From positions 39,734,338 to 39,798,337 of the forward strand of contig NC_060059.1 of NCBI RefSeq assembly GCF_020283565.1: a stretch of DNA of 64,000 bases, read 5' to 3'. The stretch's first letter is position 1; every line of letters starts with the position of its first letter. The DNA is from Trifolium pratense (Eukaryota; Streptophyta; Magnoliopsida; Fabales; Fabaceae). Shown here piece by piece: positions 26,223 to 38,182 of this stretch. The position numbers were made by a program, and so were the translations under genes. The notes beneath the pieces were generated by a model, which worked only from the letters and a program-made list of their open reading frames with translations, was not told the origin of the DNA and ran no database searches.

Positions 26223-28447
26223 AAATTTATTGCATAAGTACTTATCATAAGAAACACTAATGTATAAACTTAGGTGACCTATTTCTATAATAAAAAATAA
26301 AAATATATTGTTTTGTAATAGTATATAGCATAGACCGTTTTCATAAACTTATAAAAAATGTCATAAATGTTAGTAAATAACATAGCTAAAAAAGAAAAAT
26401 AAGCGGAAGCGCAATCAACAATACAAAAATATAACTTTGAAAACTATAAAATCGGAGAAAAACATGGTTGTTGTCAAAACTGACAACCATAAAATAAACA
26501 TCATGTCAAAATTGTTACAACACATAAACTTGACTTTTAACCACTTCATGATCCCAATACACTCGCATTCTTCAAAGTAAATATTTGAACTACACCTCAC
26601 AATACTTTAAAACAAGAGCATAAGAGAAAGAAAGAAAAAAAGACACAAATATAAACTTAAAATGTTTCCAGATGTTACTACTTAATGTGTTGAAACAAGG
26701 AACTTAAAGTATCTATATATAACATTGAGCTCCTTCACACTTCACTTCTCTAATAATATGAGACTTCTCCAATATAATTTCCTTAATTTTTTTTTGCTTA
26801 ACAATGTGAAACTTACATTGCAATCAACCAAAACTAAGCCGATATATATAAAATATGTCGGTAGATTCTACAATCCAAACATGTCCTTATAAGTTAACTA
26901 GCCTGAATAAAATATATGAAAAAAAAGTAAAAGTGTGAAGGGGTATGTGTTGATATGAAGTGTAAATTGTTCCCTCCCGCCGAATAAATACTGAACACAT
27001 AGATTTGCTGCATTAAAATTTTCAGAGATGACAATTCATACAATATTATTGCGTCATTTTATATATCCCTTACATCAGACTCTTTAATCTTCTTCTTATT
27101 ATTATTACTATTCCTACCCCCCAAAAGCATAAAAAAAAGTACACCCCTATACACTACTACTATTAATCAATATATATATATAGAACCCTACGTTACTATA
27201 GGCAAAACCAATGACACAACAGTGTTATATTTGTACTATAGTAGTAGTAATATTTTCTTCTTCACATCACACGCTATTGCTTGCAACATTTTCTTTATCT
27301 TTACCTTATCACAGTATCATGTAACTCTTTGTTTCTATTCAATTACCAACTTGTTTTCAAAATTAGCTAAAAAAGCAAATATGTTTCTTTCTGTATCTAC
27401 ACCTGCAATGCTATGAACAGAGACTCAGAGAGATAGAGATAGAGAGAGAGAGAGATTTTTTTGCAGTGATTCAGAGATAAATGATCAGAGAGAAAATGAA
27501 AAGATGGGCCCTCTAAAGCCTGAAACAGAAATGAGTGCCACTGCACCACACTATACACTGTGTGCTAGTATTACTAATGTACTAATAATCTTTCTCTCTC
27601 TCTCTTTCCTTGTTTTATTTCTTTGTGCTTTTTCCTATCTTCTCATATCTCATTCATCTCCATCTATAGGTGCATAACATAACACTATTTTTTTTTTCTG
27701 AGTTTTTTTTCTTTTTTACACTCTTTAAATTTTTTGTTTTGTTTACCGGAGTATAATAGACTAAATACATTAATTATGCAGTAAATTTATAAACGTGAAT
27801 TTTGCTTATATATTTTTGTTGGGGAGTAGAGTAGGATGTAGGAAAGATAGTGTAAAGTTTTGAGCTTTTTTATGTGTTGTGGAGTTTTGAGATGAAGGGT
27901 ATGTAATAAATCTTGATGGGATCTGTGAAAATTTAAAAAATGTGCTTTTGGAGTTTGGGATAGTTGAATTAAAATATTGGTTTTTTTTTTTCTTGAAGAA
28001 AATGTGTTATTGGGTTTTGTGGATACTTGAATTTAAATATTGCTAATGTTCATGCAAATGGAACCAATGCATGCTTTTGATGTTGACATTATTCTAGCAT
28101 ATTTCTGGTTTTCAAACAATTGAAGTAGCTTTGTTAAACTTTTAAGACCAAACTTTATGATACTCTAATCACAATGCTTATGTTTTGTTTTTCATGTTGC
28201 TTTGTGGTTTTCTAGATTCTCAGAGGACAAGGACAAGGCAATTACAAATTTTGCAAAGTTGTCAAATGTTTGGATTTTAGAAGATTTATGTGGTAGCTTA
28301 GCTCTTCTTGATTAAGTGAAGATTGGTTCACTCTTTTTTAGTCTTTACTTGAAATTGTTCTTGATTATCCTATAAGTACTTAAAAAAGCCACAATTTCTA
28401 AGTTGATTTTCTTGTTTTCTTTGTAGTATTTTCTAATTGTTGTGTCA

Positions 28448-30854
28448 ATGGAGAATGGTGTATACAATGTTCCAATGAACATGGCTGGTCAAATTTCTAA
28501 TGTCATAGAAGATATCACACAAAAGCCACTCATTCATTGCTATTCATTTGACCTTAACAATCAAACCATTATAAATGGAATTCCAATACTTTCTGCAGAA
28601 CAAAATCAACAACATGTTGATGTTAGTAGTAGTAGTTTCATAAATCATCCAAATATTGCTGATTCTACTTCATTTGTTACATCACAACATGGAAGGACTA
28701 TTGTGGAAAATCCCTCAAATCTCATTGTTAACAACAATCACTTTTCAGTTCCTGCTAGACTTGGTCTTCAAGAAAATTTTGAAGCTATGGTGGTTCCATA
28801 CATGTTCAATAATTGGAATGATGCATCGAACTCAAACCCTTTGTGTCCAACTTTTGGTGATAATAGTAACCATGTCAACAAGTTTTTGAAAGCTCAAGAG
28901 GGTAATGGTAATGGATTCATGCCATATTCGTCGATAGCAAACATTGATCCGAACGGATGGCAATTGTCACATGCTGCAAACTTAACAAATGTTGCTTATA
29001 GTTCATCAAATTGTAGCAATGAACTTTCACCAAGTCTTGCAACATCTCCAAATTCAGGTCAGTGTTCAGAGATTAGTTGCTCTGACTTGACTCATAGCAT
29101 GAATGGAACAAGATCAGGTTTGGAACAACCTTCATGTAGTAGTATGGAACTTTCTATGAGTTTAGGGAATGATAAACATGTCAAATTTTCGCCGGCGATA
29201 TTAGGATCGAGATACCTTGCTGTAATTCAGGATATACTTGTTCAAATTGCAACATATTCATTTGAAAATCTAAATCTTGATGAGATCAATCATTCAGCTT
29301 CCGGTATTAGAGGGCGAGGAAATAAATCAAGTTCGTCGAACAAAGACAAGCGAAGGATAGGAGTAAACCGCGACACGAGTTCTATGTCAGAAGCATATGC
29401 TGATTCTTCATTGCAAAGACAAACTGCTGAATCAAAGAAATCACAACTTCTGATGCTTCTACAGATGGTACACTGCTACCTCTTGCATTACATGACATTC
29501 ATTTGGTATTCTTGCATTATATGACATTCATTTGGTATTTGTTAAATTGTTTGCAGTACTAGTCAAATTAGAGACGTAAACATGTTCACTTTACCAAATT
29601 AAGTTTATAAAATGGAAACATAAGTTTGAAAATCAAATTGTTTGGTGTTGAATTGTTATTTCAGCATCAAAATCCATACACCGTGTCTGACATCGAATAT
29701 GTTTATATTGTTGAGCTTTTTTACGCACAATTCAAAGTTACACACAAGAATGAAAACAAACCTTATCTGACTTCAAAATTTTGATGTCTGAATATCATTT
29801 CTCTATATGAAAGTTTAGATTCCAAGCTTCTGATAGTGGTCTTGATTTTTACTTAGGTGGACGGCCAATATAGTCGATGTTTGGCTGAGATTCACACCGT
29901 TGTATCTGCATTTCATGCTGCTACTGAGCTTGATCCTCAAATACATGCGCATTTTGCTGTTAAAACAGTTGATCGACTATATAAGGATTTGAGAGAGAGG
30001 ATTAGTAATCATATTCTTGCCATGGGATCTAATATTAACAGCTCGTGGTCAGAAGATGATAATGAATTGTCTGTTGAAACTTCATTCATTCAAAAGCAAT
30101 GGGCTCTCCAGCAGTTGAAAAGGAAAGACCAGTTATGGAGGCCTCAAAGGGGCTTGCCTGAAAAATCTGTTTCAGTTCTTCGTGATTGGATGTTTCAGAA
30201 TTTCCTCCATCCGTGAGTATCTATTATCGAGCATATACTCAAAATTTTGAATAAAAGTCTTCAACTGCAATAGCAGCCACGGCATCAAGGTTTTTGAGAC
30301 CTTTGTGATTGCCATTGTGGCTGCATCAGCTTCATTTCTCTGAATGCATTGTGTATTGTGTGATTGTACGCAATCAGCCACGTCTGGACCAGATGTGGCT
30401 GGCTGCGTGCAGACTCAGGGTTGTGCGTGCACACAACACAAATCTCAAATGCGTATGTTTTTAACTATGAAGTGATGGATTTCAGGTATCCTAAAGATGC
30501 AGAGAAGCATTTACTTGCAATAAAAAGTGGGTTGACTAGAAGCCAGGTACTTAATTCTAATGTCACAAACACCGCTTAATCGTTGTTTGTTTGAAGGGGA
30601 ACTTAAAAATGTCGCCCTTATTATATATAGAAGTTACGAAACATGTTTTTGTATGATGATTAAGAGTTATATTTGTGTTGGTTGACTAGGTATCAAACTG
30701 GTTTATAAATGCGCGTGTTCGACTATGGAAACCATTGATTGAGGAAATGTATGCTGAAATGAATAGAAGAAAGGCTTGTCGAAATGAAGGAGAAAATGAG
30801 AGCAGTGAAAGAAGCAGGATAAGCATTAACAATCAATTTTTTAATATCAATTGA
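28448..30854 (+). CDS. ATH1: BELL/TALE homeodomain transcription factor, ATH1-like
   Basis: Nuclear transcription factor that pairs with KNOX partners; Arabidopsis ATH1 acts in shoot meristem and boundary control. Exons 28448-29467, 29857-30212, 30486-30546 and 30690-30854 give 1602 nt, 533 residues, phases matching. The start is the ATG at 28448; the frame also opens six bases earlier, but with GTG. Residues 1-250 are low-complexity and Asn/Ser-rich. The SKY-type segment [14 protein letters not shown] is near 253, the BELL domain at about 325-400 spans the exon 1/2 junction ([10 protein letters not shown] then [13 protein letters not shown]), and the homeodomain runs from 434 ([20 protein letters not shown]) with the three-residue loop PYP and recognition helix [15 protein letters not shown]. 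The protein ends [12 protein letters not shown]. Slightly longer than Arabidopsis ATH1 (473). The GA/TC-rich leader is unusually long. The BELL call is certain; ATH1 is the best match by homeodomain. Confidence 0.93.
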
Positions 30855-31182
30855 AGAAGAAGAAGAAAGTAGCATATGTAGCATTATAATATTCTTGTTT
30901 TTTATTTTGCAAAATGCTCTACTTAGTGAAGCATTACTATTATTATATGAGGAGTTGCAATTCTCTTGAAAAACAATGTTAACAAATACCAAATTTATAT
31001 TACTATCTTTCATGTGTCACTCATTAGCAATGTGACTAGAAATTCAAGTCAAGAGAAGTCATACAAATTATGTTTTGGGGACTAATTCATATAGTATCTC
31101 AAATTACCAAAACTTGATTAGTTTGAATAATCCCTATGAAGGACTCAAGCAGTTAGCATAACAGAAATAGGCATACTACCAT

Positions 31183-31581
31183 CCGTGAAAAGGGAAGACC
31201 AGTTATTCAGTCCCCAAAGGGGCTTGCTTGCCTGAAAGATCAGGCTTATACTCAAAATTTTAAATAAAAGTCTTCAACTACAATTGCAGCCACAGCGTCG
31301 AGGTTTATGAGACCTAAATTTGTGATGGCCATTGCGACTGTGAATTTGGAATTTGTGATTGTACGTAATTAGCCACACATATGGACCATCCGATTCAGAT
31401 TTCAATGCCAAATTTGATTTGATTTTAAAAAACTAAAATACCGAGCTTGAAGTCTGGATAGGCCGCCGATCTTGATCGAATCGGCCAGATCAAGCTGACT
31501 GCGTGCAGTCACGAGGTTGGGCCTGCACACAACCAAAATCTCAAATGTGTATGTTTTTAACCATGATGTGATGGATTTCAG
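31183..31581 (+). pseudogene. Decayed duplicate of ATH1-like exon 2 end and intron 2
   Basis: 31183-31245 matches the exon 2 segment gaccagttatggaggcctca...ggggcttgcctgaaa of the homeobox gene 330 bp upstream. It then skips about 65 bases, including the donor site, and follows intron 2 (tatactcaaaattttgaata onward) to the acceptor gtgatggatttcag at 31581, where homology stops. An unrelated block of about 100 bases sits inside at about 31389-31497. It has no coding ability. Confidence 0.8.
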
Positions 31582-32948
31582 CCTGACTAACATCTTAATA
31601 GTTAGTTGTGTTAATTTCTCAACAAGTAACATAACAAGCTTAACTAATCTTAACTAACATCTTACTTGTAAACTAAGTAAAATATTAAGCTAATTAATTA
31701 ATCAACATCTATTGAATTAGAGTTTAACAATAAATATCGATATTGTTAGATTTTACATGTTTATTTGTGTTTGAATTCAGGGACCTTGCAATTGTTTGAG
31801 TTTTAATGATATTTATCACTTCATCTACCGACAACAAAAACATAAATTAAAGTATAATACAATACTAAGGGCTCGTTTGACCCAACTTTTTTAAAAACTT
31901 ATGCAATATAAATTATGTTTTATGTTATTTTATAAGTCCACACTAGTGAAAATTATAATTTTATAAGCTATTTTATCATAAAATCTACCTTGACAAACTT
32001 ATAATAATATGTAAAAATTGCATAAGCTCTAAAAAAAGTTAGGTCAAACGAGCCCTAAATAATTAAACATCTTAAATTTTAAACAAAAGTAAAATTCACA
32101 TTTATTAAGAAAAATAAATTATAATAATTTGAAGTATGATTTTGTGTGTTTTCCTTAAAATAAGTTTTATGTGAAGATGTAAAATGAATTTTTTTATTGA
32201 TTTTTTTTGTTTGTTTTACAATGGAGTCAAGGATTAAACCTAGAAACCCATGCATTGTATCCAACCCCCCTCACCACTAGACGAAACCTATAGTGACTTG
32301 AATTTTTATTGATTATTGATTACGGTGAAAAAAAGAGGAAGAGTAAATGAAATGCAATTTGCATTAATTTCATAAGAATATGTTAAAGAAATATTTTAAA
32401 ATAATAAAAATTAATTAATTTTTTTGTTTATAATTTGGTAAAAAAATATTTCTTGGAACGGAGAGATAATTTGGTATACTCCATTTTATCGAATATACTT
32501 AGAATGGTGCAATGATAATGAGAGATTTAATGCATAGAGATCAACGTGCTACAAAAAGCCAGTAACGTAGTAGGAAAGAAGAAGGATATTTGAAAACATA
32601 AACTCTTCTTTTAAAAAACAAACATGAACTCTTCTTAATGACTACAACAAATGGGCACATGCATAGACCATTCTGCTAATGACACTTTACTTGGATCAAC
32701 TTCTTTAGTGGGTAGTTACAATTTTACCATTTATTTACAATAATTTGTAGGTCAATTAATATCTTTAATGACCCTCATTAACTATTAACTTATTTTAGGT
32801 TTTTTTTTTTTTTTTTTACACACAAATAACTTATTTAGGATGAAAGAAGTAACTCACACAATATATATATATATATATATAGATGTCCACTTAGTGAATT
32901 ATCACCATTGGAAGTTGAACATTTTTTTTCTTTCTCAAATTCAAAGAT
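31582..32948. other. Intergenic region with Tourist-like MITE and DEFL1 promoter block
   Basis: Contains the MITE at 31869-32055. From about 32510 it holds the conserved 5' block shared by the defensin-like genes, with aaactcttcttttaaa type motifs and a TATA-rich stretch at about 32861-32881. Confidence 0.65.
31869..32055. mobile_element. Tourist/PIF-Harbinger-like MITE
   Basis: Ends gggctcgtttgaccc and ggtcaaacgagccc, flanked by TAA on both sides (31866-31868 and 32056-32058). Length 187 bp. The same family occurs at 13680 and 54861. Confidence 0.92.
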
Positions 32949-33269
32949 ATGAAAACCCTCTTCATTCTTTTGCTTATTTTCTCAATTGATTTTGGTATGA
33001 GTCATGATACTTGAATGTATTTTTTTTTTATACTTTGTATTTCTTTAATTAACCATGTTTATGATAGACGAAATTTGTGCTTTTGTGCAGGAAATGAGGT
33101 GCTAATGCTAGAAGCACAACAATGTGATCATGTCTTTCCTCACTTTTGTTATACGAAGAATTTCATGGACAACCTAAATTGCAAAATAAATTGCAAGTTT
33201 GAATGTAAATCATTGGATGCAAATGGACAATGCCTCGATGACCAAGCTTGTCATTGCTATTGTTGTTAA
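32949..33269 (+). CDS. Defensin-like secreted cysteine-rich peptide, copy 1
   Basis: Two exons, 32949-32994 and 33091-33269, joined phase 1, give a 74-residue precursor. Exon 1 encodes a hydrophobic secretion signal (MKTLFILLLIFSIDF). Exon 2 encodes the mature peptide, which has ten cysteines: two spaced x7, a C-x3-C pair (NCKFECK), a gamma-core-like GQCLDDQAC and a terminal HCYCC. The signal-exon/peptide-exon split and the C-x3-C plus C-x-C spacing are those of plant defensin-like (DEFL) peptides, which include legume nodule-specific and antimicrobial members; which role applies here is not shown by sequence. The upstream block is shared with the copies at 40378 and 44168. The exact DEFL subfamily is unknown to me. 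Confidence 0.8.
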
Positions 33270-34966
33270 ATAAATCGTTATAGTATACTATATACTATAC
33301 AAATAAAATATCCACGGTGTTATATTACATATATACCATAAAAATAAAATATCTATGGTGTGAAATTGTTAACTAAATAATTATATTAATAAAGTGGGTG
33401 GCATTGTGTATTTCCCCCCTTTTTTCAAAATTTTTAATAGTTTTAGTATTTTGTTCGTGTTGAATATTACCCATGAATAAAAAAGTTTCTCCAATTATTA
33501 CCATTGTAAAAGGTATTTAAATTTCTGCAAGTATTTTGTTTGCGTTAGCTTACCCACTTTTGTGAAAGTTGAGAGTTGAGTTAATTAGGTGATGATTATT
33601 GATGTTTTTAGTTTTTATTAATTAGAAGAATATTTGTGTACCTATTATTAAATTATTAATTTATAACGGAAATTTATATGGTTTGGACTTGTAGTTTTTT
33701 ATTCTCACACTTTGAGAGGATTTTCCATTTTAAATTCTGGTGTCTAATATTTATTTTGATTCTATTGGTATTTTACTCTTTTGTTTTTGGTTTACAATGT
33801 TGATAATGAGGATCGAACCTAAAACCTCATGCATACTACTCAAATCTCTCATCATTGGATCAAACCTAATGGCTTATTGTTATTGTACTCTGATATTGAA
33901 TTTTTTTTAGTTGTCTATTTAATTGCAGTAATTGGGAGGAATAATTCTGCATTTTAAAGAGACACTTAAGTCTAATTTTCCCGAACTTAAAAGTAAAAAA
34001 GAACTAATGGTATAACAATAAAATATCAACCGTTGAAATTGTTAATTAATAGTTATAGTATTATTATTGTAATAATTCAGGCTCAGTTGGCAGCACATTG
34101 TATTATATATGTAGGGTTCGAACCCCGTCATCCAATTTATTCACTTTAAGGGTGAAATTTCTAGTCATTAGACAATTTAAAAAAAAAATCCGATGATTTA
34201 GGTGATTTTTTTTTACGGCCAATATAATTGTCAGATTATAAAAAATAAAATAATAAAGTGGGTAGCATATTGTATATTGCCCCCCTTTTGTTCATGTTGA
34301 ATTCTGCCGGTGAGTAAAACTTTTACTCCAACAATTATCATTAGGGGTGTGCAAATAATAAGGTTAACCATATCCAAATTACTAATCAAACCATTTTCAT
34401 TTTTTAAAAGCCCAGTCCATTTTATAAAAAAACCAACGCAGACCATAAAACATAAAAATGGTAAACCGATTACCATTTCACTTAGTTGGTTTAGAACCGG
34501 TTTATTCTTCCAAGAATTAATTTCACACACGAGAAACCAAATCAACGCAATCAGAAACCAAATCGCAGTTTCATCGCAAATCCCCCTCCGAGAAGGCATC
34601 TAATTTTTTAACCGACAAAATTACAATTGTACACCCACAAGGAACTGGGGAACCTTCTCGAGCACGGATTAGGTAATTGAGAGATAGAGCTAGCCTATTC
34701 GTTATGGGGAATTTATGCACACTCAAACTCAATTTTGGTTGTGTGACCTGAATATTTCATAGTGAAAGTTTGTCTCATAGGATTGGATGTCAATAGAGCT
34801 GTCAAATGGGCTGGTCCGACTTAGCCCGGTCCGGCCCGATGGGTCAGTCAAAATAAACGAGATAGACTGGCCCAATCCGATTAATATTAGGCTAGCAATT
34901 ATTAAGTCCGGTCTGACCCTTGTGGGCCAATTGGGCTAATGGGCTAGCCCTTGTGGTTTTGTACAG
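33270..34966. other. Region between DEFL copies 1 and 2: repeat debris
   Basis: Contains the 3' flank of copy 1, a SINE (34078-34175), a left-end hAT-like terminus ttaggggtgtgcaaat near 34342 with no partner, and a second hAT-like left end tagagctgtcaaatggg at 34794 that runs as GC-rich 'ggcccggtccggccc' type sequence directly to the splice acceptor of DEFL copy 2. Confidence 0.6.
34078..34185 (+). mobile_element. tRNA-derived SINE (family C)
   Basis: Clear A-box ggctcagttggcagcac, B-box gggttcgaaccccg and an A-rich end at about 34176-34185. Confidence 0.75.
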
Positions 34967-35145
34967 GAAATGAGGTGCAAATGCTAGAGGCAAAACAATG
35001 TTATCATGATTTCCCTCACTTTTGTTATACGAAGAATTTCATGGACAAATTAAATTGTAAAATAAATTGCAAGGTTGCATGTATATCCTTTACTGCACAT
35101 GGACAATGCCTCGATGATGAAACTTGTCATTGCCTTTTTTGTTAA
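34967..35145 (+). pseudogene. Defensin-like peptide, copy 2: exon 2 only
   Basis: An intact second exon with its acceptor (tttgtacag) encodes a mature peptide close to copy 1: EVQMLEAKQCYHDFPHFCYT at the start, GQCLDDETCHCLFC at the end, then TAA. The last CC of copy 1 is FC here, so one cysteine fewer. No signal-peptide exon or family promoter exists upstream; instead the exon abuts a truncated hAT-like repeat (34794-34950). The 3' flank, in contrast, matches the other copies. Probably a non-functional remnant unless a new first exon has been recruited. Confidence 0.7.
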
Positions 35146-35725
35146 ATTAAATTGTTATATTATTCTATACTATAAAAATAAAATATCCATGGTGTGAAAT
35201 TATATATACTATAACAATAAAATATCCATGAGTAATTATTATATTAATAAAGTGGGTGCATTTTGTATTTTCCCCTTTTCCAAATGTTTAATAGTTGTAG
35301 TGAATAAAACTTTTTCTCCAATTATTATCATTGTAAAAGGCATTTAACTTTTAATTTATACGATAAATACACAATAAGATATTTGTAATGGAATTAGGAC
35401 AATTTAATTTAAAGTTAAAAAAAAAAAAAAACTAATGGTAAAACTCTGATGGCTTGATCCTCTCTTAATATCCAACCGGTAACCATAACATGAGACATAA
35501 GCTGATAAGCATATAGTATCCCAAAGGCAAAAAGATAATTAACACAAATTAAAACAATGCAAGAACTTATTAATCATGATTAATCTAGATACATAAGATC
35601 ATCAAAACAAGTCTTTGACGACTTATTTTTTAAACAATATATAATAAAAAAGCCTTAAAATTGAAAAGTAGTAACGATCGAAATACACATCACATACTTC
35701 CATTAATAAATAATATTTGTTAAGC

Positions 35726-36307
35726 CTATTTGTCTATCTTGATTGGCTTGAAGATTTGAAAAACAGTGAAATTAAAATGTCGGTTGTATCGATCCCAATG
35801 AAGACCAATCTCATCCCCTTTCTGTAAGCCCCTCCTAGCTACAAAATCTCTGACCCATCCGTCAATTAAAACATAGCTTCCTGAACCCCATCTCTTGAGT
35901 TTGAGAGAGTGCATAGATTTAGTGTCAATATCCCATATTTTCATTTGAATTTCTTTCGCAGCATTAACACTCAGCACAGGCAACATCAAATCCTCAACCA
36001 AATTTTTATCGAGCAATAGTCTACTCGAATGGTCAACATCACTCTTTTCCAACACTTTTTTAACCTTCCAAGGATCATCATATAGCATCAACTTAGTTGA
36101 GTAACCCCAATTTCTCCCTATATCATCATTGCATCTCTTCTTCTTCTTTGTTTTCTTCTTTGTTGCTCTATCATCAGTTGCTTGTTGCTTAAGTTTCCTC
36201 TTTTTGTTGGAAGAATTCAAGAATTTTGTCTCAATAGTTGTTGTTGTTGTACAAGGGCACAAACCTAGTGATAAATGATCACAAACATTGTTGTTGCTGT
36301 AAGCCAT
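35726..36307 (-). CDS. B3 DNA-binding domain protein
   Basis: Intronless gene of 193 residues starting at MAYSNNNVCDHLSLGLC; the frame opens 26 codons earlier at 36385, but the inner start is favoured because the extension looks like leader sequence. A Lys-rich basic stretch (about 36-60, KKKTKKKKR) is a likely nuclear localisation signal. The C-terminal half is a B3 fold of the small plant type: DPWKVKKVLEKSDVD, SRLLLDKNLVEDLMLPVL, LKRWGSGSYVLIDGWVRDFV and LQKGDEIGLHWDRYN. The family binds DNA as transcription factors and is strongly expanded in legumes; targets are unknown. It lies inside the repeated defensin-like block region, but on the opposite strand. No lesion seen. Confidence 0.85.
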   Translation of the reverse strand: MAYSNNNVCDHLSLGLCPCTTTTTIETKFLNSSNKKRKLKQQATDDRATKKKTKKKKRCNDDIGRNWGYSTKLMLYDDPWKVKKVLEKSDVDHSSRLLLDKNLVEDLMLPVLSVNAAKEIQMKIWDIDTKSMHSLKLKRWGSGSYVLIDGWVRDFVARRGLQKGDEIGLHWDRYNRHFNFTVFQIFKPIKIDK

Positions 36308-36404
36308 GGTGAATTGGTTTGGTGGGTACTTTGTTTTTCTTGTGTTTGGAAACAACCGTGTGCAATTGTAAAACTCAAACCCCAACTTAATCTTTTATAG
36401 GCAG

Positions 36405-36618
36405 CTAAATATTCAATAAGTTTGTTATAATCTTTTTTAATCTCAAATCTTACTATTAGATATGATTTATATTTTGCCTGAATATGTATACGTTATGTTT
36501 TTTTTTTTTTTACAATAAATATTCGATAAGTTTGTTATGATCTTTTTTAATCTCAAATCTTGCTATTAGATATGATTTTTTTTTTGCCTGAATATGTATA
36601 CGTTATGTTATCTATGTC
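36405..36618. repeat. Tandem duplication, period 120 bp
   Basis: The segment ataagtttgttataatcttt... through gcctgaatatgtatacgtta at 36415-36495 recurs at 36535-36615 with few differences and a T-rich spacer. Confidence 0.85.
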
Positions 36619-37469
36619 AAAATGACATCAAATATTTCATTAAAAAAATCATATATACCAAAAGATTTTATTTGCTTCGGTCTATGAAAAACAATCAATC
36701 GGTATACTCTAATTAACCACAAATCTACAATGTTTGACTTGACAATAGAACTTCAAATACAAGAGACTCCTTGAGACTAAAGGCAGTTAGAAATATAAAT
36801 AGAACACTAATAAAGCAAAAACAATAATTCGAAATTCATGCCCACAAGAGTCAAAATTTTGCTTAAAATATTTCTAAGTCATTTTTTCCGTTTCTCTGGT
36901 ATTGGCTTGGGACTTATTGGTGCTACTCTTTAAGATTTCAGGTTTGATTCTCTTTGGTGCCAATTTGAGTGGATTAATTTAGCTCATTCAAAAAAAAAAT
37001 TGAAAAAACTTTGTTCTATAAAATATTGATTGATGTGTTTGATATGAGAGTATGAAATTTATTTCATGGTTTTTAAAGTATCTTAAAGGCGACTCGCCGA
37101 TTATCATCATGGTTTTTAACATTTTTGTATTGCGCGGAGTGGTTGTGACTACTAACTATGAATGACAACAACTTAACTTATGTTGAATGTTGAAAGGCAA
37201 CAATTTCATAAGAGATCATTTAATTTCAATAAATTCACTAAAGAGCAGTTGAAATTTCCATAATAAAAAAGAGGGCAAAAATATTATTCTCGCAGTCGCA
37301 ATTTGAGACCTTGAGAGGAGCATACTTCAAGGATCCAAGTCAACACCACTAGACCAACAAAAGTAGGTTAATTATATTTTAAACTAATTAATTATATTTT
37401 AGGTTACTAATTTTCATTAATTTACTTTTATCGGTTTTAAACTTGCATCTTTTCTTTCTCCATTCTCAC

Positions 37470-38182
37470 TAGGGTTGGGAATAGGTCAGACGGCCTACAG
37501 GGGCCTTCGGCCTGGCTTGTTGAAGTCTGGTCTGACCTGTTTATTAAAAATGTCAGGCTTAAGCTTTAAAAAGAGTCTATTTACATAAATAGGTCAGACT
37601 CATGCTTCTAAAAAAGCCTACGAAACCTGATAGCCCTGTCTGTTTACATTTAATTATTATTATTATTTATGTCTTGTAAACAAAATATTATTTATATAAA
37701 TACAAAACATTAGAGAAATTTATTTTTTTTACAAAGAAAAAATATATTATTTAGACAAAATATTTTACAGCACAATTCACAAATAGAAATTAGAAATTAG
37801 ACTCTGTACCTTGGGTTTTAGATTTGTTTTGCTTACATTTGAATAATCTAGATTTGAAGATCTAGTGTTTTGCTAACTTATAAGTTATAGTGTATAGGGT
37901 TATTTTATTAACTTTTAATTATTGTGCTAATCATTTTATTAGTTTTTTCTTAATGTTGTAGAAATTATAAAAATTTAAATGTGAAATAGGCTTTAAGGCT
38001 TGTTTGGCCTATTTAAAAAGATTATATAGAGACCTTTATGTAACACAGACTTTTAAATAGGCTACAAGGTCAGACCAGACAAAAAAAAAATTGATAGTCC
38101 GTAGGCCAGACTTAGGCTCGAAGAAAAATCATAGGCCAGACTCAGGCCTGTCAAAGCCTGGTCTGACCTGTTCCCAACCCTA
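37470..38182. mobile_element. hAT-like element with 8-bp target duplication
   Basis: Ends tagggttgggaataggtcag and gacctgttcccaaccct(a). Longer subterminal inverted repeats are built on 'gtctgacc'/'ggtcagac'. The flank attctcac is at 37462-37469 and 38183-38190. Length 713 bp with no open frame of note, so non-autonomous. Confidence 0.85.

Larger units (their letters stand above)
24051..28447. other. Gene desert and promoter/leader of the ATH1-like gene
   Basis: Begins with the terminus gggtcatgctaaacagtg, which resembles the end of the MITE at 59052; a possible worn partner end lies near 24445-24470. It contains a (TA)n array (25442-25502) and two minus-strand SINEs (about 25670-25797 and 26100-26222). 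A GA-rich run (about 27420-27460) and a TC-rich run (about 27590-27612) probably belong to the promoter or long 5' leader of the homeobox gene. No other gene seen. Confidence 0.6.

Noticed and set aside
34231..34603. Overlapping frames on both strands, about 100-120 residues
   Set aside because: They lie in repeat sequence starting at an hAT-like end; no conserved motif, and both strands are open by chance.
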